Below, piece after piece: positions 26,337 to 35,094 of a DNA stretch of 64,000 nucleotides. This DNA is from Bacillus sp. FJAT-25509 (GTDB lineage Bacteria; Bacillota; Bacilli; Bacillales; Bacillaceae_G). Both the position numbers and the translations under genes were made by a program. The notes below the pieces were generated by a model that saw only the letters and a program-made list of their open reading frames with translations, was not told the origin of the DNA and did not search any database. Every line of letters starts with the position of its first letter. Within the stretch, counting starts at the first letter, position 1. The stretch is from positions 1 through 64,000 of the forward strand of contig NZ_LJIZ01000003.1 of NCBI RefSeq assembly GCF_001420605.1, read 5' to 3'.

Positions 26337-27806
26337 ATGCAAAAGTTAAATCGAAAGAATTATAAAGAATTTCGTATCTACCCTGAAAAGATACTTCAAT
26401 TTGGGGAAGGGAATTTTTTAAGAGCATTTGTTGACTGGCAAGTTCAGATCTTAAACGAGAAAACTGATTTTAATGGAAGTGTTGTTATAGTGCAGCCTAG
26501 GGGATCTGGAAAGATAGAAAGGCTTAATCGTCAAGACGGATTATTTACACTTTATTTACAGGGAATCAGGGATGGTTACCCAGTCAACGAACATATGGTG
26601 ATTGATTCAATTAATCGCGGAATAAACCTTTTTAATGACTATCAGGCATTTAAAGAGTTGTCTGAAAAGAAGGAACTTCGTTTTATCATAAGCAATACGA
26701 CTGAGGCAGGCATTGCTTATGATCCTACGGATAAATTAACCGATCAGCCTCAAAAGAGTTTTCCCGGAAAATTAACTGCCTTCCTATTTCATCGGTTCAA
26801 GGCTTTTTCCGGAGACCCAAAACGTGGCTGTATCATTATTCCGTGTGAACTAATTGAATATAACGGGACGATACTGAAGGAACTTGTACTAAAATATGCG
26901 CAGAACTGGAACCTTGGAAGCGAGTTTATCAATTGGATCGAGCAAGCCAATACATTTTGCTCAAGCCTTGTTGATCGAATTGTACCTGGATTCCCTTCGG
27001 ATACCTATAGTGAAAAAACGGAGGTGCTTGGCTATCAGGATGAACTAATGGTGGTAGGTGAACAGTATCATCTTTGGGTTATTGAAGGACCGGAATCCAT
27101 TAAACACGAGCTTCCCTTTGATGGAACAGGACTAAATACGTTAATTGTAAAGGATTTATCTCCTTTTCGAACACGTAAAGTTAGGATTCTAAATGGAGCA
27201 CACACTGCAATGACGCCTATAGCTTATTTATCCGGATTAGAAATTGTTGAAGATGCCGTGAGTGACAAAGAAGTAGGTTCCTTTATCAGAGAACTAATTA
27301 TCGAGGAAATTATCCCTACACTAGAAGGAAATACTGCAGACCATGAAAACTATGCTGAGGAAGTCCTAACTCGTTTTGCAAATCCATTTATTAGGCATTA
27401 TTTAATGAGTATATCCTTAAATTCAACTTCTAAGTTTATTACAAGAAATTTACCTACTTTGATTGAATACATAGAGAAAACAAATGTACTTCCTCCGAGA
27501 ATGGTTTTTGCTTTGAGCTGCCTTATCTATTTTTACCGAGGGAAAAGGGGAGAAGAAAATATCAGTTTGCAGGATCAAACTGAGACACTGGAATTCTTTA
27601 AAACTACTTGGGAAATGTATGAAAATAAGAAAATAGACTTAAATATGCTGGCTGAAAAAGTACTTAGTGAAAAGAAGATTTGGGAAATGAATCTTAATAC
27701 GATTTCAAATCTAAAAGACACCGTAACAAAACACCTTAGTCTTATCGAACAATTTGGAGTAAGGAATGCATTAATAGAATTATCACTAACATCGATTCAT
27801 AAATAA
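26337..27806 (+). CDS. uxaB: Tagaturonate reductase (altronate oxidoreductase)
   Basis: A 489-residue NAD-dependent polyol dehydrogenase of the mannitol dehydrogenase family. It reduces tagaturonate to altronate. The UxaB-type N-terminal nucleotide-binding sequence LQFGEGNFLRAFVDWQ, the central KVRILNGAHTAMTPIAYLSG block with conserved K-x-x-x-x-N and the helical C-terminal domain are all present. The start is ATG 26337, eight bases after AAGGAG. It sits between the LacI regulator and uxaA in pathway order, so UxaB fits better than fructuronate reductase UxuB. Confidence 0.88.
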   Translation: MQKLNRKNYKEFRIYPEKILQFGEGNFLRAFVDWQVQILNEKTDFNGSVVIVQPRGSGKIERLNRQDGLFTLYLQGIRDGYPVNEHMVIDSINRGINLFNDYQAFKELSEKKELRFIISNTTEAGIAYDPTDKLTDQPQKSFPGKLTAFLFHRFKAFSGDPKRGCIIIPCELIEYNGTILKELVLKYAQNWNLGSEFINWIEQANTFCSSLVDRIVPGFPSDTYSEKTEVLGYQDELMVVGEQYHLWVIEGPESIKHELPFDGTGLNTLIVKDLSPFRTRKVRILNGAHTAMTPIAYLSGLEIVEDAVSDKEVGSFIRELIIEEIIPTLEGNTADHENYAEEVLTRFANPFIRHYLMSISLNSTSKFITRNLPTLIEYIEKTNVLPPRMVFALSCLIYFYRGKRGEENISLQDQTETLEFFKTTWEMYENKKIDLNMLAEKVLSEKKIWEMNLNTISNLKDTVTKHLSLIEQFGVRNALIELSLTSIHK

Positions 27807-27821
27807 GGAGGACAGGGATAG

Positions 27822-29315
27822 ATGAGAGATTTCCTCAAGATACATGGTAACGATAATATTATACTTGCTTTAAAAGATTTTAAGAAAGACGAACAGCTAA
27901 ATGTTAATGGAGTTTCGATTCAAATAAAAGAAATGATTTATAGAGGACATAAAGTGGCAATTAAAGAGATCGTGGAAAATGAAGATATCATAAAATACGG
28001 ATACCCGATTGGCCATGCCTTGACTCGAATTGCAACTGGCGAACTTGTCCATACTCATAATACGAAAACCAATTTATCAGGCACTGAAGAATATCACTAT
28101 CATCCAGTTCAAACTACAAATCCATATAAAAATGAAAATCGAACATTTAGAGGCTATCGACGTGAAAATGGGTCAATCGGAATTCGAAATGAACTTTGGA
28201 TCGTACCGACAGTTGGGTGTGTAAATGGAATTGCAGAAAAAATTATTAAACGCTTCGAAAAATACATAAGAGACTATAACCCTTTTGATAATGTCCTAGT
28301 TTTGAAGCATAGTTATGGATGTTCCCAGCTGGGTGATGACCATGAAAATACTAAACAGATTCTAGTAAATGCGGTTAACCATCCAAATGCTGGAGGAGTT
28401 CTAGTTTTAGGGCTTGGCTGTGAAAACAATGAACTACCGGAATTTAAAAAAGCTCTACGTAATGTAAATGATAATAGAGTTAAATTTCTAAGTTCACAGG
28501 CTGTAACAGATGAGATTGAAGAAGGTTTTAAGTTAGTATTGGAACTCTTTGAAGCAGCAAAAAAAGATAAAAGGGAGGATATACCTCTGTCAGAATTAAA
28601 AGTAGGTCTAAAATGCGGCGGTTCTGACGGTTTCTCTGGCATCACAGCTAATCCACTTCTAGGCAGATTTTCTGACTTCCTTATTGCTCAAGGGGGCACA
28701 ACAGTTCTTACCGAAGTTCCGGAAATGTTTGGCGCAGAAAAAATTTTAATGGAACGTGCAGTCAATGAAGAGGTATTTCATAAAGTCGTCGGCTTAATTA
28801 ATGATTTTAAAGACCATTTCCTACAACATAATCAGCCAGTTTATGAAAACCCATCGCCTGGAAATAAGGCAGGTGGGATCACAACTCTTGAAGATAAATC
28901 ACTAGGATGTACACAAAAGGCTGGCACGTCAATGGTTGTCGATGTTTTGAAGTATGGTGAGGTCCTTAATACAAAAGGACTAAACCTTCTTAGTGCACCA
29001 GGAAATGATTTAATTGCTTCTACAGCCCTTGCTGCCTCAGGATGTCAAATGGTTCTGTTTACAACAGGAAGGGGAACTCCATTTGGAACTTTTGTTCCGA
29101 CAGTTAAAATATCTACAAATACCCAAATTTTTGAAACAAAACCTCATTGGATTGATTTTAATGCCGGTACATTATTGGAAGATCATTTTTCGGCAGAGCA
29201 GGTCCTGAGTGATTTTGTTGATTATATCGTCAAAGTGGCAAGTGGTGAAATGGTGAATAACGAAAAAAATGACTTTCGTGAAATCTCTATTTTTAAAAGT
29301 GGAGTGACATTATAA
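27822..29315 (+). CDS. uxaA: Altronate dehydratase
   Basis: A 497-residue enzyme that dehydrates D-altronate to 2-keto-3-deoxygluconate. It has an N-terminal SAF domain (about 1-100, with GHALTRIATGELVHTHN) and the large UxaA domain with the YGCSQLGDDHENT, LGCENNELP, LKCGGSDGFSGITANP and EVPEMFGAE blocks. Cysteines in these blocks are typical of the iron-dependent family. A perfect AGGAGG lies before its ATG, 15 bp after uxaB. Together with UxaC and UxaB it completes the galacturonate branch. Confidence 0.9.
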   Translation: MRDFLKIHGNDNIILALKDFKKDEQLNVNGVSIQIKEMIYRGHKVAIKEIVENEDIIKYGYPIGHALTRIATGELVHTHNTKTNLSGTEEYHYHPVQTTNPYKNENRTFRGYRRENGSIGIRNELWIVPTVGCVNGIAEKIIKRFEKYIRDYNPFDNVLVLKHSYGCSQLGDDHENTKQILVNAVNHPNAGGVLVLGLGCENNELPEFKKALRNVNDNRVKFLSSQAVTDEIEEGFKLVLELFEAAKKDKREDIPLSELKVGLKCGGSDGFSGITANPLLGRFSDFLIAQGGTTVLTEVPEMFGAEKILMERAVNEEVFHKVVGLINDFKDHFLQHNQPVYENPSPGNKAGGITTLEDKSLGCTQKAGTSMVVDVLKYGEVLNTKGLNLLSAPGNDLIASTALAASGCQMVLFTTGRGTPFGTFVPTVKISTNTQIFETKPHWIDFNAGTLLEDHFSAEQVLSDFVDYIVKVASGEMVNNEKNDFREISIFKSGVTL

Positions 29316-29398
29316 TTTTGGGTTACTCATTTTCTAAAAAACTTGAATTCTAGCAAAAAATAATTGTTATAGTAAGTGTATTTTCCAAGGAGGAAATC

Positions 29399-30052
29399 AT
29401 GAAAAAACTAGAAATTATTACGAAGCTTACAGATTGTGGTGTAGTTGCAGTTGTTAGGGCAGATTCAAAAGAAGAAGCCATACAAATATCTGAAGCCTGT
29501 GTAAAGGGTGGGATTAATGGGATTGAAGTCACTTTTACCATTAATGAAGCAGAAATGATTATTAAAGAACTTACCTCCTGTTTCGCCGAGAACACTGAAG
29601 TTGTTATCGGTGCAGGAACCGTACTTGATGCAGCGACAGCAAGAATTGCCATTTTAGCTGGAGCCAAATTTATTGTAAGTCCATGCTTTGATAAAGAGAC
29701 TGCAAAGCTATGCAATCTATACCAAATACCGTACTTGCCTGGTTGCATGACCATTACGGAAATGAAATTAGCTTTGGAATATGGGGCTGATGTTATTAAA
29801 TTGTTCCCGGGAAATGCGTTCGGCCCGGATTTTATCAAAGCAGTGAAAGCTCCTCTTCCACAGGTCAATATTATGCCAACAGGGGGCGTAAGTCTCGAGA
29901 ATGCAGACCAGTGGATTAAAAACGGGTGTGTGGCAATTGGAGTAGGCGGAAATCTCATAACTCCAGCCAAAACAGGAAAATACGAAAAAATCACAGAATA
30001 TGCAAGTAAATATGTCCAAAAAGTTCAAGAAGCAAGAGAGGATTTACAATGA
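29399..30052 (+). CDS. eda: 2-keto-3-deoxy-6-phosphogluconate aldolase
   Basis: A 217-residue class I aldolase (KdgA/Eda) cleaving KDPG to pyruvate and glyceraldehyde-3-phosphate. It is a TIM barrel with the active-site pattern GIEVTFT, GAGTVLD, the Schiff-base lysine in DVIKLFPGNAFGPDF and phosphate-binding MPTGGVSLEN. The ribosome site AAGGAGGAAATC is strong. Its stop overlaps the start of kdgK (ATGA), so the last two common steps of both uronate branches are translationally coupled. Confidence 0.9.
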   Translation: MKKLEIITKLTDCGVVAVVRADSKEEAIQISEACVKGGINGIEVTFTINEAEMIIKELTSCFAENTEVVIGAGTVLDAATARIAILAGAKFIVSPCFDKETAKLCNLYQIPYLPGCMTITEMKLALEYGADVIKLFPGNAFGPDFIKAVKAPLPQVNIMPTGGVSLENADQWIKNGCVAIGVGGNLITPAKTGKYEKITEYASKYVQKVQEAREDLQ

Positions 30053-31062
30053 AGAAGGTTGTAACACTTGGAGAAATTATGCTTAGATTTTCGACTTTTG
30101 CAGGGGAACGGCTTTCACAATCTGGACAGCTCAAACTAAATTATGGAGGAGCTGAAGCCAATGTCGCGATTTCCATGGCTCATTTTGGATATAATGCTTT
30201 TTTTGTTAGCAAAATTCCTGATAACCAATTAGGGCAAGCAGTTGGAAGTCATTTAAGGTCGCACGGTGTGAAAACGGACTATATGGTAATAGGTGGAGAA
30301 CGACTTGGCACATATTACCTTGAAACAGGGATCGGGGAACGAAGCGCTCATGTTACCTATGATAGAAAAAATTCCAGCTTTTCTATGATGAACGCGAATG
30401 AAATAAAATGGGATGAAATTTTTAAGAATGCTTCTTTATTCCATGTTTCAGGAATTACATTAGCATTGTCACCCGAACTGAGAGAATCGGTATTAGTAGG
30501 AGTAAAAAAAGCAAAACAATTAAGCGTCAAAACGAGTTTTGATTTCAATTACCGGGCAAAACTTTGGAGTCAGCAGGAAGCTAGGGAAGCCATATTGCCG
30601 TTACTTCCTTATATCGATATTTGTTCGTTCGGTGAATTAGATGCCATCTTTTTATTAGGTCTCGTTGAAGCGGATCAATCACTTTCACAGACTCAAAGAC
30701 TCATTCATTATTATTCTAAGTTTACTGAGATATATCCGAATATTCAGTTTATAAGTTCTACGTTCAGAAATGTAATTTCAGCATCAACAAATCAATTACA
30801 AGGTAATCTGTTTGTACAAGGGGAACTTTATCAGTCCAAAGTACATTATATTGATCCTATCGTCGATCGAGTTGGCGGTGGTGACGCCTTTGCAGCAAGT
30901 ATTTTAACAGGGATACTGGAAGAATATGATCCGCAGGAGGCCGTTTCTTTTGCAACAGCAGCCTCGGCGCTGAAACACACTATTCATGGTGACTGTAATT
31001 TGTTCACAAAAGAGGAAGTATTTCGATTTGCTGAAAGTGCCCCTGGGAAAATTGTTCGTTAA
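30049..31062 (+). CDS. kdgK: 2-keto-3-deoxygluconate kinase
   Basis: A 337-residue PfkB-family sugar kinase phosphorylating 2-keto-3-deoxygluconate. It has the PfkB N-terminal block (LGEIMLRFST, then GGAEANVAISMA) and the C-terminal catalytic signature GGGDAFAASILTG with the base aspartate. It overlaps eda by 4 bp. This is where the galacturonate branch (UxaCBA) and the unsaturated uronate branch (KduI/KduD) converge. The next gene begins 37 bp later. Confidence 0.88.
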   Translation: MKKVVTLGEIMLRFSTFAGERLSQSGQLKLNYGGAEANVAISMAHFGYNAFFVSKIPDNQLGQAVGSHLRSHGVKTDYMVIGGERLGTYYLETGIGERSAHVTYDRKNSSFSMMNANEIKWDEIFKNASLFHVSGITLALSPELRESVLVGVKKAKQLSVKTSFDFNYRAKLWSQQEAREAILPLLPYIDICSFGELDAIFLLGLVEADQSLSQTQRLIHYYSKFTEIYPNIQFISSTFRNVISASTNQLQGNLFVQGELYQSKVHYIDPIVDRVGGGDAFAASILTGILEEYDPQEAVSFATAASALKHTIHGDCNLFTKEEVFRFAESAPGKIVR

Positions 31063-31099
31063 TTATCTTAATAAATTGAAGGTGAAGGAGATATGGAAG

Positions 31100-31930
31100 A
31101 TGGAAACACGTTATGCGATTCATCCAGAAGATATGAAAAAATATACAACTGAAGAGTTAAGAAGAGAATTTTTAGTAGAAACACTTTTTGAGCCAGGGCA
31201 AGTCCACATAATCTATACTCACAATGACCGTATGATTTTCGGAGGTGTTACACCGACTGAATGCGAATTGACTATAAAACTAAACAAAGAATTAGGTGTT
31301 GAGTATTTTCTCGAGCGTAGAGAACTTGGAATTATTAACATTGGAGGTGATGGTTCTGTCATCATTGATGGGGCTGAATATGGTATGAAGGCTCGAGACG
31401 GATTATACGTTGGAAAGGGAACAAGAGAAGTATTGTTCCGTTCAAACGATCCTAGCAATCCGGCTAAATTCTATATTAATTCTACTCCGGCTCATCATAT
31501 ATATCCAGCAGTTAAAATTGATATCAATAAAATTGTACCTCTTGAAACCGGTGAGCCTGGCACATTGAACGAGCGTAAAATATACCAATACGTACATCCG
31601 AATGTGTGCGAAAGCTGCCAGCTTCAAATGGGATTAACGATGTTGTCCCCAGGCAGTGTATGGAATACCATGCCATGCCATACACATGAACGCCGGATGG
31701 AAGTATACCTATACTTCGATATGGAACAAGAAACACGAGTATTTCACTTTATGGGTAAACCGGATGAAACAAGACATTTAATTATTAACAACGAGCAAGC
31801 GGTCATCTCGCCAAGTTGGTCAATACATACAGGGACAGCAACAAACAACTATACCTTCATTTGGGGTATGTGCGGAGAGAACATCACTTATACGGACATG
31901 GATTTTGTAAAAATCGAAGATTTGAGATAA
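31100..31930 (+). CDS. kduI: 5-keto-4-deoxyuronate isomerase
   Basis: A 276-residue cupin isomerase converting 4-deoxy-5-ketouronate, the product of GH105-type hydrolases, to 2,5-diketo-3-deoxygluconate. The length matches KduI (about 278). METRYAIHPEDMKKYTTEELR at the N-terminus is characteristic, and the zinc-site histidines and glutamate appear in PCHTHERRMEVYLYFD. ATG 31100 follows AAGGAG (31085-31090); an open frame extends back into kdgK without a better start. Confidence 0.9.
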   Translation: METRYAIHPEDMKKYTTEELRREFLVETLFEPGQVHIIYTHNDRMIFGGVTPTECELTIKLNKELGVEYFLERRELGIINIGGDGSVIIDGAEYGMKARDGLYVGKGTREVLFRSNDPSNPAKFYINSTPAHHIYPAVKIDINKIVPLETGEPGTLNERKIYQYVHPNVCESCQLQMGLTMLSPGSVWNTMPCHTHERRMEVYLYFDMEQETRVFHFMGKPDETRHLIINNEQAVISPSWSIHTGTATNNYTFIWGMCGENITYTDMDFVKIEDLR

Positions 31931-31966
31931 TAATTTGAATAAATTTTTGGAGCGGAGGTTATCAAA

Positions 31967-32749
31967 GTGTCTAATGAACTAAACACTTTTTCACTAGATT
32001 TTTTCAGCCTGAAAGGAAAAGTTGCGATTGTGACCGGGGGCAATAAGGGGCTTGGGCAGGCGTACGCTGTTGCATTAGCCAAGGCAGGGGCAGATCTATT
32101 TATAGTTGCACGAAGTGGTGACTGGCTGGAAAGTAAGAAATTAATTGAAGAGAGCGGCCAACGTGTGGTATTTTTCCAAGCAGATTTAAGTGACAGGACA
32201 AAAGTAAAACAAATAGTTTCAGAATGTATTAAGGAATTTGGCAGAATTGATATTCTGGTGAATAACGCGGGAGTTATCCGCAGAGCACCGCTATTAGAAT
32301 ACAAAGAGGAAGATTGGGATGACGTCATGGAAATTAATCTTAATTCTTTGTATCTCCTCAGTCAAGAAGCAGCGAAGCGAATGGTCAAACAAAAATCGGG
32401 AAAAATCATCAATATTGCTTCTATGCTTTCATTCCAGGGAGGTAAATTTGTTCCTCCTTATACAGCCAGCAAGCATGCTGTAGCCGGCCTTACAAAGGCG
32501 TTTGCTAATGAATTGGCCGAGCACAATATTCAAATCAATGCCATAGCACCTGGATATATTGCTACTGATAATACCGCACCAATTCGTGCCGACGAAAAAC
32601 GCAATGGGGAAATTCTTTCTCGTATACCTACCGGACGTTGGGCTAGTCCAGCAGACTTGATGGGTGTTGTAGTGTTCTTGGCTTGTGAAGCATCTAACTA
32701 TATGAACGGACATGTGTTAACAGTTGATGGAGGATGGCTTGCCAGATAA
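31967..32749 (+). CDS. kduD: 2-deoxy-D-gluconate 3-dehydrogenase, SDR family
   Basis: A 260-residue short-chain dehydrogenase reducing 2,5-diketo-3-deoxygluconate to 2-keto-3-deoxygluconate with NADH. It shows the Rossmann motif TGGNKGLG, NNAG in LVNNAGVIRR, the catalytic serine in NIASMLS and Y-x-x-x-K in YTASKHAVAG. The GTG 31967 start follows GGAGG (31954-31958). It pairs with KduI, and a strong terminator follows the stop. Confidence 0.9.
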   Translation: MSNELNTFSLDFFSLKGKVAIVTGGNKGLGQAYAVALAKAGADLFIVARSGDWLESKKLIEESGQRVVFFQADLSDRTKVKQIVSECIKEFGRIDILVNNAGVIRRAPLLEYKEEDWDDVMEINLNSLYLLSQEAAKRMVKQKSGKIINIASMLSFQGGKFVPPYTASKHAVAGLTKAFANELAEHNIQINAIAPGYIATDNTAPIRADEKRNGEILSRIPTGRWASPADLMGVVVFLACEASNYMNGHVLTVDGGWLAR

Positions 32750-32775
32750 CCCCGCAAGTGAAATTTTAAAAAATC

Positions 32776-32810
32776 AAAAAGTCGCACCAGATTTTTTGGT
32801 ACGGCTTTTT
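32776..32810 (+). terminator. Rho-independent terminator after kduD
   Basis: AAAAAGTCGCACCA pairs with TGGTACGGCTTTTT with one mismatch region. The T-run is built into the 3' arm. It ends the uxaC-kduD operon. Confidence 0.75.
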
Positions 32811-32833
32811 GAAAATGAAAGAGGTGTATTTTT

Positions 32834-33664
32834 GTGAATTTAGGGATCAGAGCCCATGATATCGAAACAAATAATTTAGAAAAACTCGTTAATGATATAG
32901 CCGCTAAAGGATTGACCGGAGTTCAGCTTGCACTAAACAAGTCCTTGCCGGCATTCTATTCAGGAATTGGAAGTCTATCCTCTGATATTGCCAAACATAT
33001 TGGAAATGCCTTTTCTGATAAAGGGCTTCAAATTGCCGTTTTGGGCTGTTATTTTAATATGATTCATCCAGACCAAATAGAGAGAAAAAAGGGGATGGAT
33101 CGTTTCAAAGAGTATCTAAGATTCTCAAAGGATTTTGGCTGCAGCGTTGTGGCGACAGAAACGGGTAACGTCAATGCAGAGATTGTGTATACAAAAGAAA
33201 ACTTTAAAGAAAAGCCTTTTATGGAAGTAGTTGAAAGTGTTTCAGAACTAGTAAAAGAAGCGGAAAAATTTGGTGTCATTGTCGGAGTAGAAGCGGGAGT
33301 AAATCACCCAATTTATTCTGTCCAAACGATGAAGCGTCTTTTAGATATGATTGACTCTCCCAATCTCCAAGTTATTTTTGATCCGGTTAATCTATTGACC
33401 ATTGATAACTATAAAAATCAGGAGGAAATTTTTGAAGAGGCATTTAAGATATTGGGAGACAAAATGGTTATTTTCCATGCGAAAGACTTTGTTATTAAGG
33501 GTGGCTCACTAAAACAAGTGCCTGTGGGGCATGGTTTGTTAAATTACGATAAGCTATTTAGTTTAATAAAGGATAAAAAACCAAATATAGATATTTTAAT
33601 AGAAGGAACAAAGGAACCCTTCATAGAAGAAAGCATTGACTATTTGAGACGGAAACAAGAATAA
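32834..33664 (+). CDS. Sugar phosphate isomerase/epimerase family TIM-barrel protein
   Basis: A 276-residue AP-endonuclease-2-type (xylose isomerase-like) TIM barrel. It has the metal-binding pattern of the family: glutamate in GVEAGVNHP, aspartate/asparagine in IFDPVNLLT, histidine in VIFHAKDF and a final glutamate in ILIEGT. It probably isomerises or epimerises a sugar acid linked to pectin, but its substrate is unknown. GTG 32834 follows GAGGTG. It lies beyond the operon terminator, is last in the islet, and may have its own promoter. Confidence 0.7.
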   Translation: MNLGIRAHDIETNNLEKLVNDIAAKGLTGVQLALNKSLPAFYSGIGSLSSDIAKHIGNAFSDKGLQIAVLGCYFNMIHPDQIERKKGMDRFKEYLRFSKDFGCSVVATETGNVNAEIVYTKENFKEKPFMEVVESVSELVKEAEKFGVIVGVEAGVNHPIYSVQTMKRLLDMIDSPNLQVIFDPVNLLTIDNYKNQEEIFEEAFKILGDKMVIFHAKDFVIKGGSLKQVPVGHGLLNYDKLFSLIKDKKPNIDILIEGTKEPFIEESIDYLRRKQE

Positions 33665-33736
33665 AAATAAGTTCACTTTCACGGTATTTTTTTCTATATT
33701 ATCCCAATATGAATGTAATATAATAAAAATATGTTA

Positions 33737-33897
33737 GAAATTGTTGCTCATGGAACGGCTGTAGTAGTCGAGAAAATATGATCGGAAAAACTTTGAAATT
33801 TCAAGGTTTTTTTATTTCACTTTTTATAGAATTAAATATAAATAAAAAAAGTGCGGACAATTTTACAAGTAAACCGTACGAAAAATCCCCATAAAGA
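33737..33897 (+). repeat. ybjQ 3'-end direct repeat, copy 2
   Basis: GAAATTGTTGCTC leads into the core at 33750-33779, encoding EIVAHGTAVVVEKI and TGA in frame. A terminator (TTTGAAATTTCAAGG and a T-run), the same AT-rich tract, GCGGACAA (33852-33859) and CCGTACGAAAA follow, matching copy 1 to about 33897. It divides the pectin islet from the lsrK/SinI islet. Confidence 0.85.
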
Positions 33898-34170
33898 AAA
33901 GCTTTTCGTATCTAGTAAAAAATACTGGCATCTTTTTAGGATGCCGGACATTTTTCTTATTAAAAAAATAATTGTGCATCCAGAGAACACTAGTTCTATA
34001 AACTCATAGAATTGGTCTAAAATTAGAAAAAACAAAATTTAGTTAATAATTCAACTATCGAATGATAGATAAATAGGATTTTTTATTTGAAGAGAGGCAA
34101 TTTGAGGGGGAATATATTTGGTTCACTTAAACAGGGGTTATAAAACTAAAGATCTGAGAGTTTCAGTCTC
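33898..34170. other. Intergenic stretch with hairpins
   Basis: No gene is supported here. A hairpin with GGCATC and GATGCC arms lies at about 33926-33946. The end of the stretch (34141-34177) contains AACTAAGA/TCTTTAGTT pairing that would act as the terminator of the leftward lipoprotein gene. Confidence 0.4.
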
Positions 34171-34488
34171 TTAGTTTGCTTCGTCTTGAATGGTACGATA
34201 TTCACTTTTTGAGACGCTATACCAGTCTGTCCTGTTTTTGATGATGACGTTTTTGTTGATTTTGTAAACATCGATTTCCTCTTTTTGATAAACCACTTCA
34301 TAAACTGGGTGTTTGTTTTTTGGAAACGGCATTTTCACTGTATTTTGATGTCTTTTTGTCACTGCCTTGATAAATCGCTTGCTCACCATTTTTTCTTTTC
34401 CGTTAATGGTGACAGTTTCTGTTTTCGAACAAGCTGTTATCGCCAGCCCCATCATAAGTACACAAAAAAAGATCATGATTTTCTTCAC
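34171..34488 (-). CDS. Small lipoprotein, unknown function
   Basis: A 105-residue predicted lipoprotein: a short basic start, a hydrophobic stretch and the lipobox LAITAC, then a soluble part of about 85 residues rich in Lys, Val and Tyr (for example YEVVYQKEEIDVYKINK). The start chosen is GTG at 34486-34488 because CGAGGTG lies just upstream on the minus strand; a longer frame back to 34566 would bury the signal peptide. No family recognised. Confidence 0.6.
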   Translation of the reverse strand: MKKIMIFFCVLMMGLAITACSKTETVTINGKEKMVSKRFIKAVTKRHQNTVKMPFPKNKHPVYEVVYQKEEIDVYKINKNVIIKNRTDWYSVSKSEYRTIQDEAN

Positions 34489-34965
34489 CTGTTCACCTCG
34501 CTTTAAAGTTCCACTAAATATCTGAAAACTTAAGCAAAATATTTCGCTCTTTTTCAACTCTTTCATTCAAATGTATGTGGGTGGTCTACGGTAAATGATA
34601 GGAGAGGAAGGAAACTCACAAGCCAAAAGAAGAAAGTAAATCAACATGAATGGATGAAGGAAAACAAATCTTTTTTATGAACTTGTTTAGTGTCCCTGTC
34701 AACTGGAGACGTTTAAGTTTTATAATCTTTATGTAACTTACTAGCATCTCAAGTTTTGCCAATTACAAACTAAACATGTAGAAGTGGCAAGTATTTTGAA
34801 TTAAAGATGTCTAATTCAAAAATGTTTTTGCTATTTAAAATAAACATTTTCTAGTCCGACCTTGATTTCGTAAAAAATATTTTTGCGAATTCGTGGTCTT
34901 TTTTATGTTAAACCGTTATCAATCTAGTGATTTTTATTCAGTCTTTTGAGCCAAATTAAATTGAC
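34489..34965. other. Intergenic stretch, one plus-strand terminator-like hairpin
   Basis: No gene was found. At 34858-34905, GACC and GGTC (with inner TTCG/CGAA pairing) are followed by a T-run. It reads as a plus-strand terminator although no plus-strand gene precedes it, so it is perhaps left from a lost gene. Confidence 0.4.
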
Positions 34966-35094
34966 TCACTCTTTAGTACTACAATTATAAAGAAATGACC
35001 TAACTTGTTCAGCGCTTATTCCTATTTCAATGCATTCTAATAACAAATCTATCCAGTTTAAATCTGTTGAAATTTTTTCTTGTTCTGATTGCAT
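34966..35094 (-). CDS. SinI-like antirepressor, 42 residues
   Basis: ATG at 35092-35094 (minus strand) follows AAGGGGGGC and opens a 42-residue protein. Its core (DLNWIDLLLECIEIGISAEQVRSFL) matches the SinI dimerisation helix-turn-helix pattern of the form (D/E)-x-x-W-x-x-L-(4)-(E/A)-x-x-x-GIS-x-E-x-(I/V)-R-x-F-L. SinI-type peptides bind the matching domain of SinR and block its DNA binding, tuning biofilm and motility decisions. No sinR-like repressor is next to it, so it would act on a partner elsewhere. Confidence 0.68.
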   Translation of the reverse strand: MQSEQEKISTDLNWIDLLLECIEIGISAEQVRSFLYNCSTKE

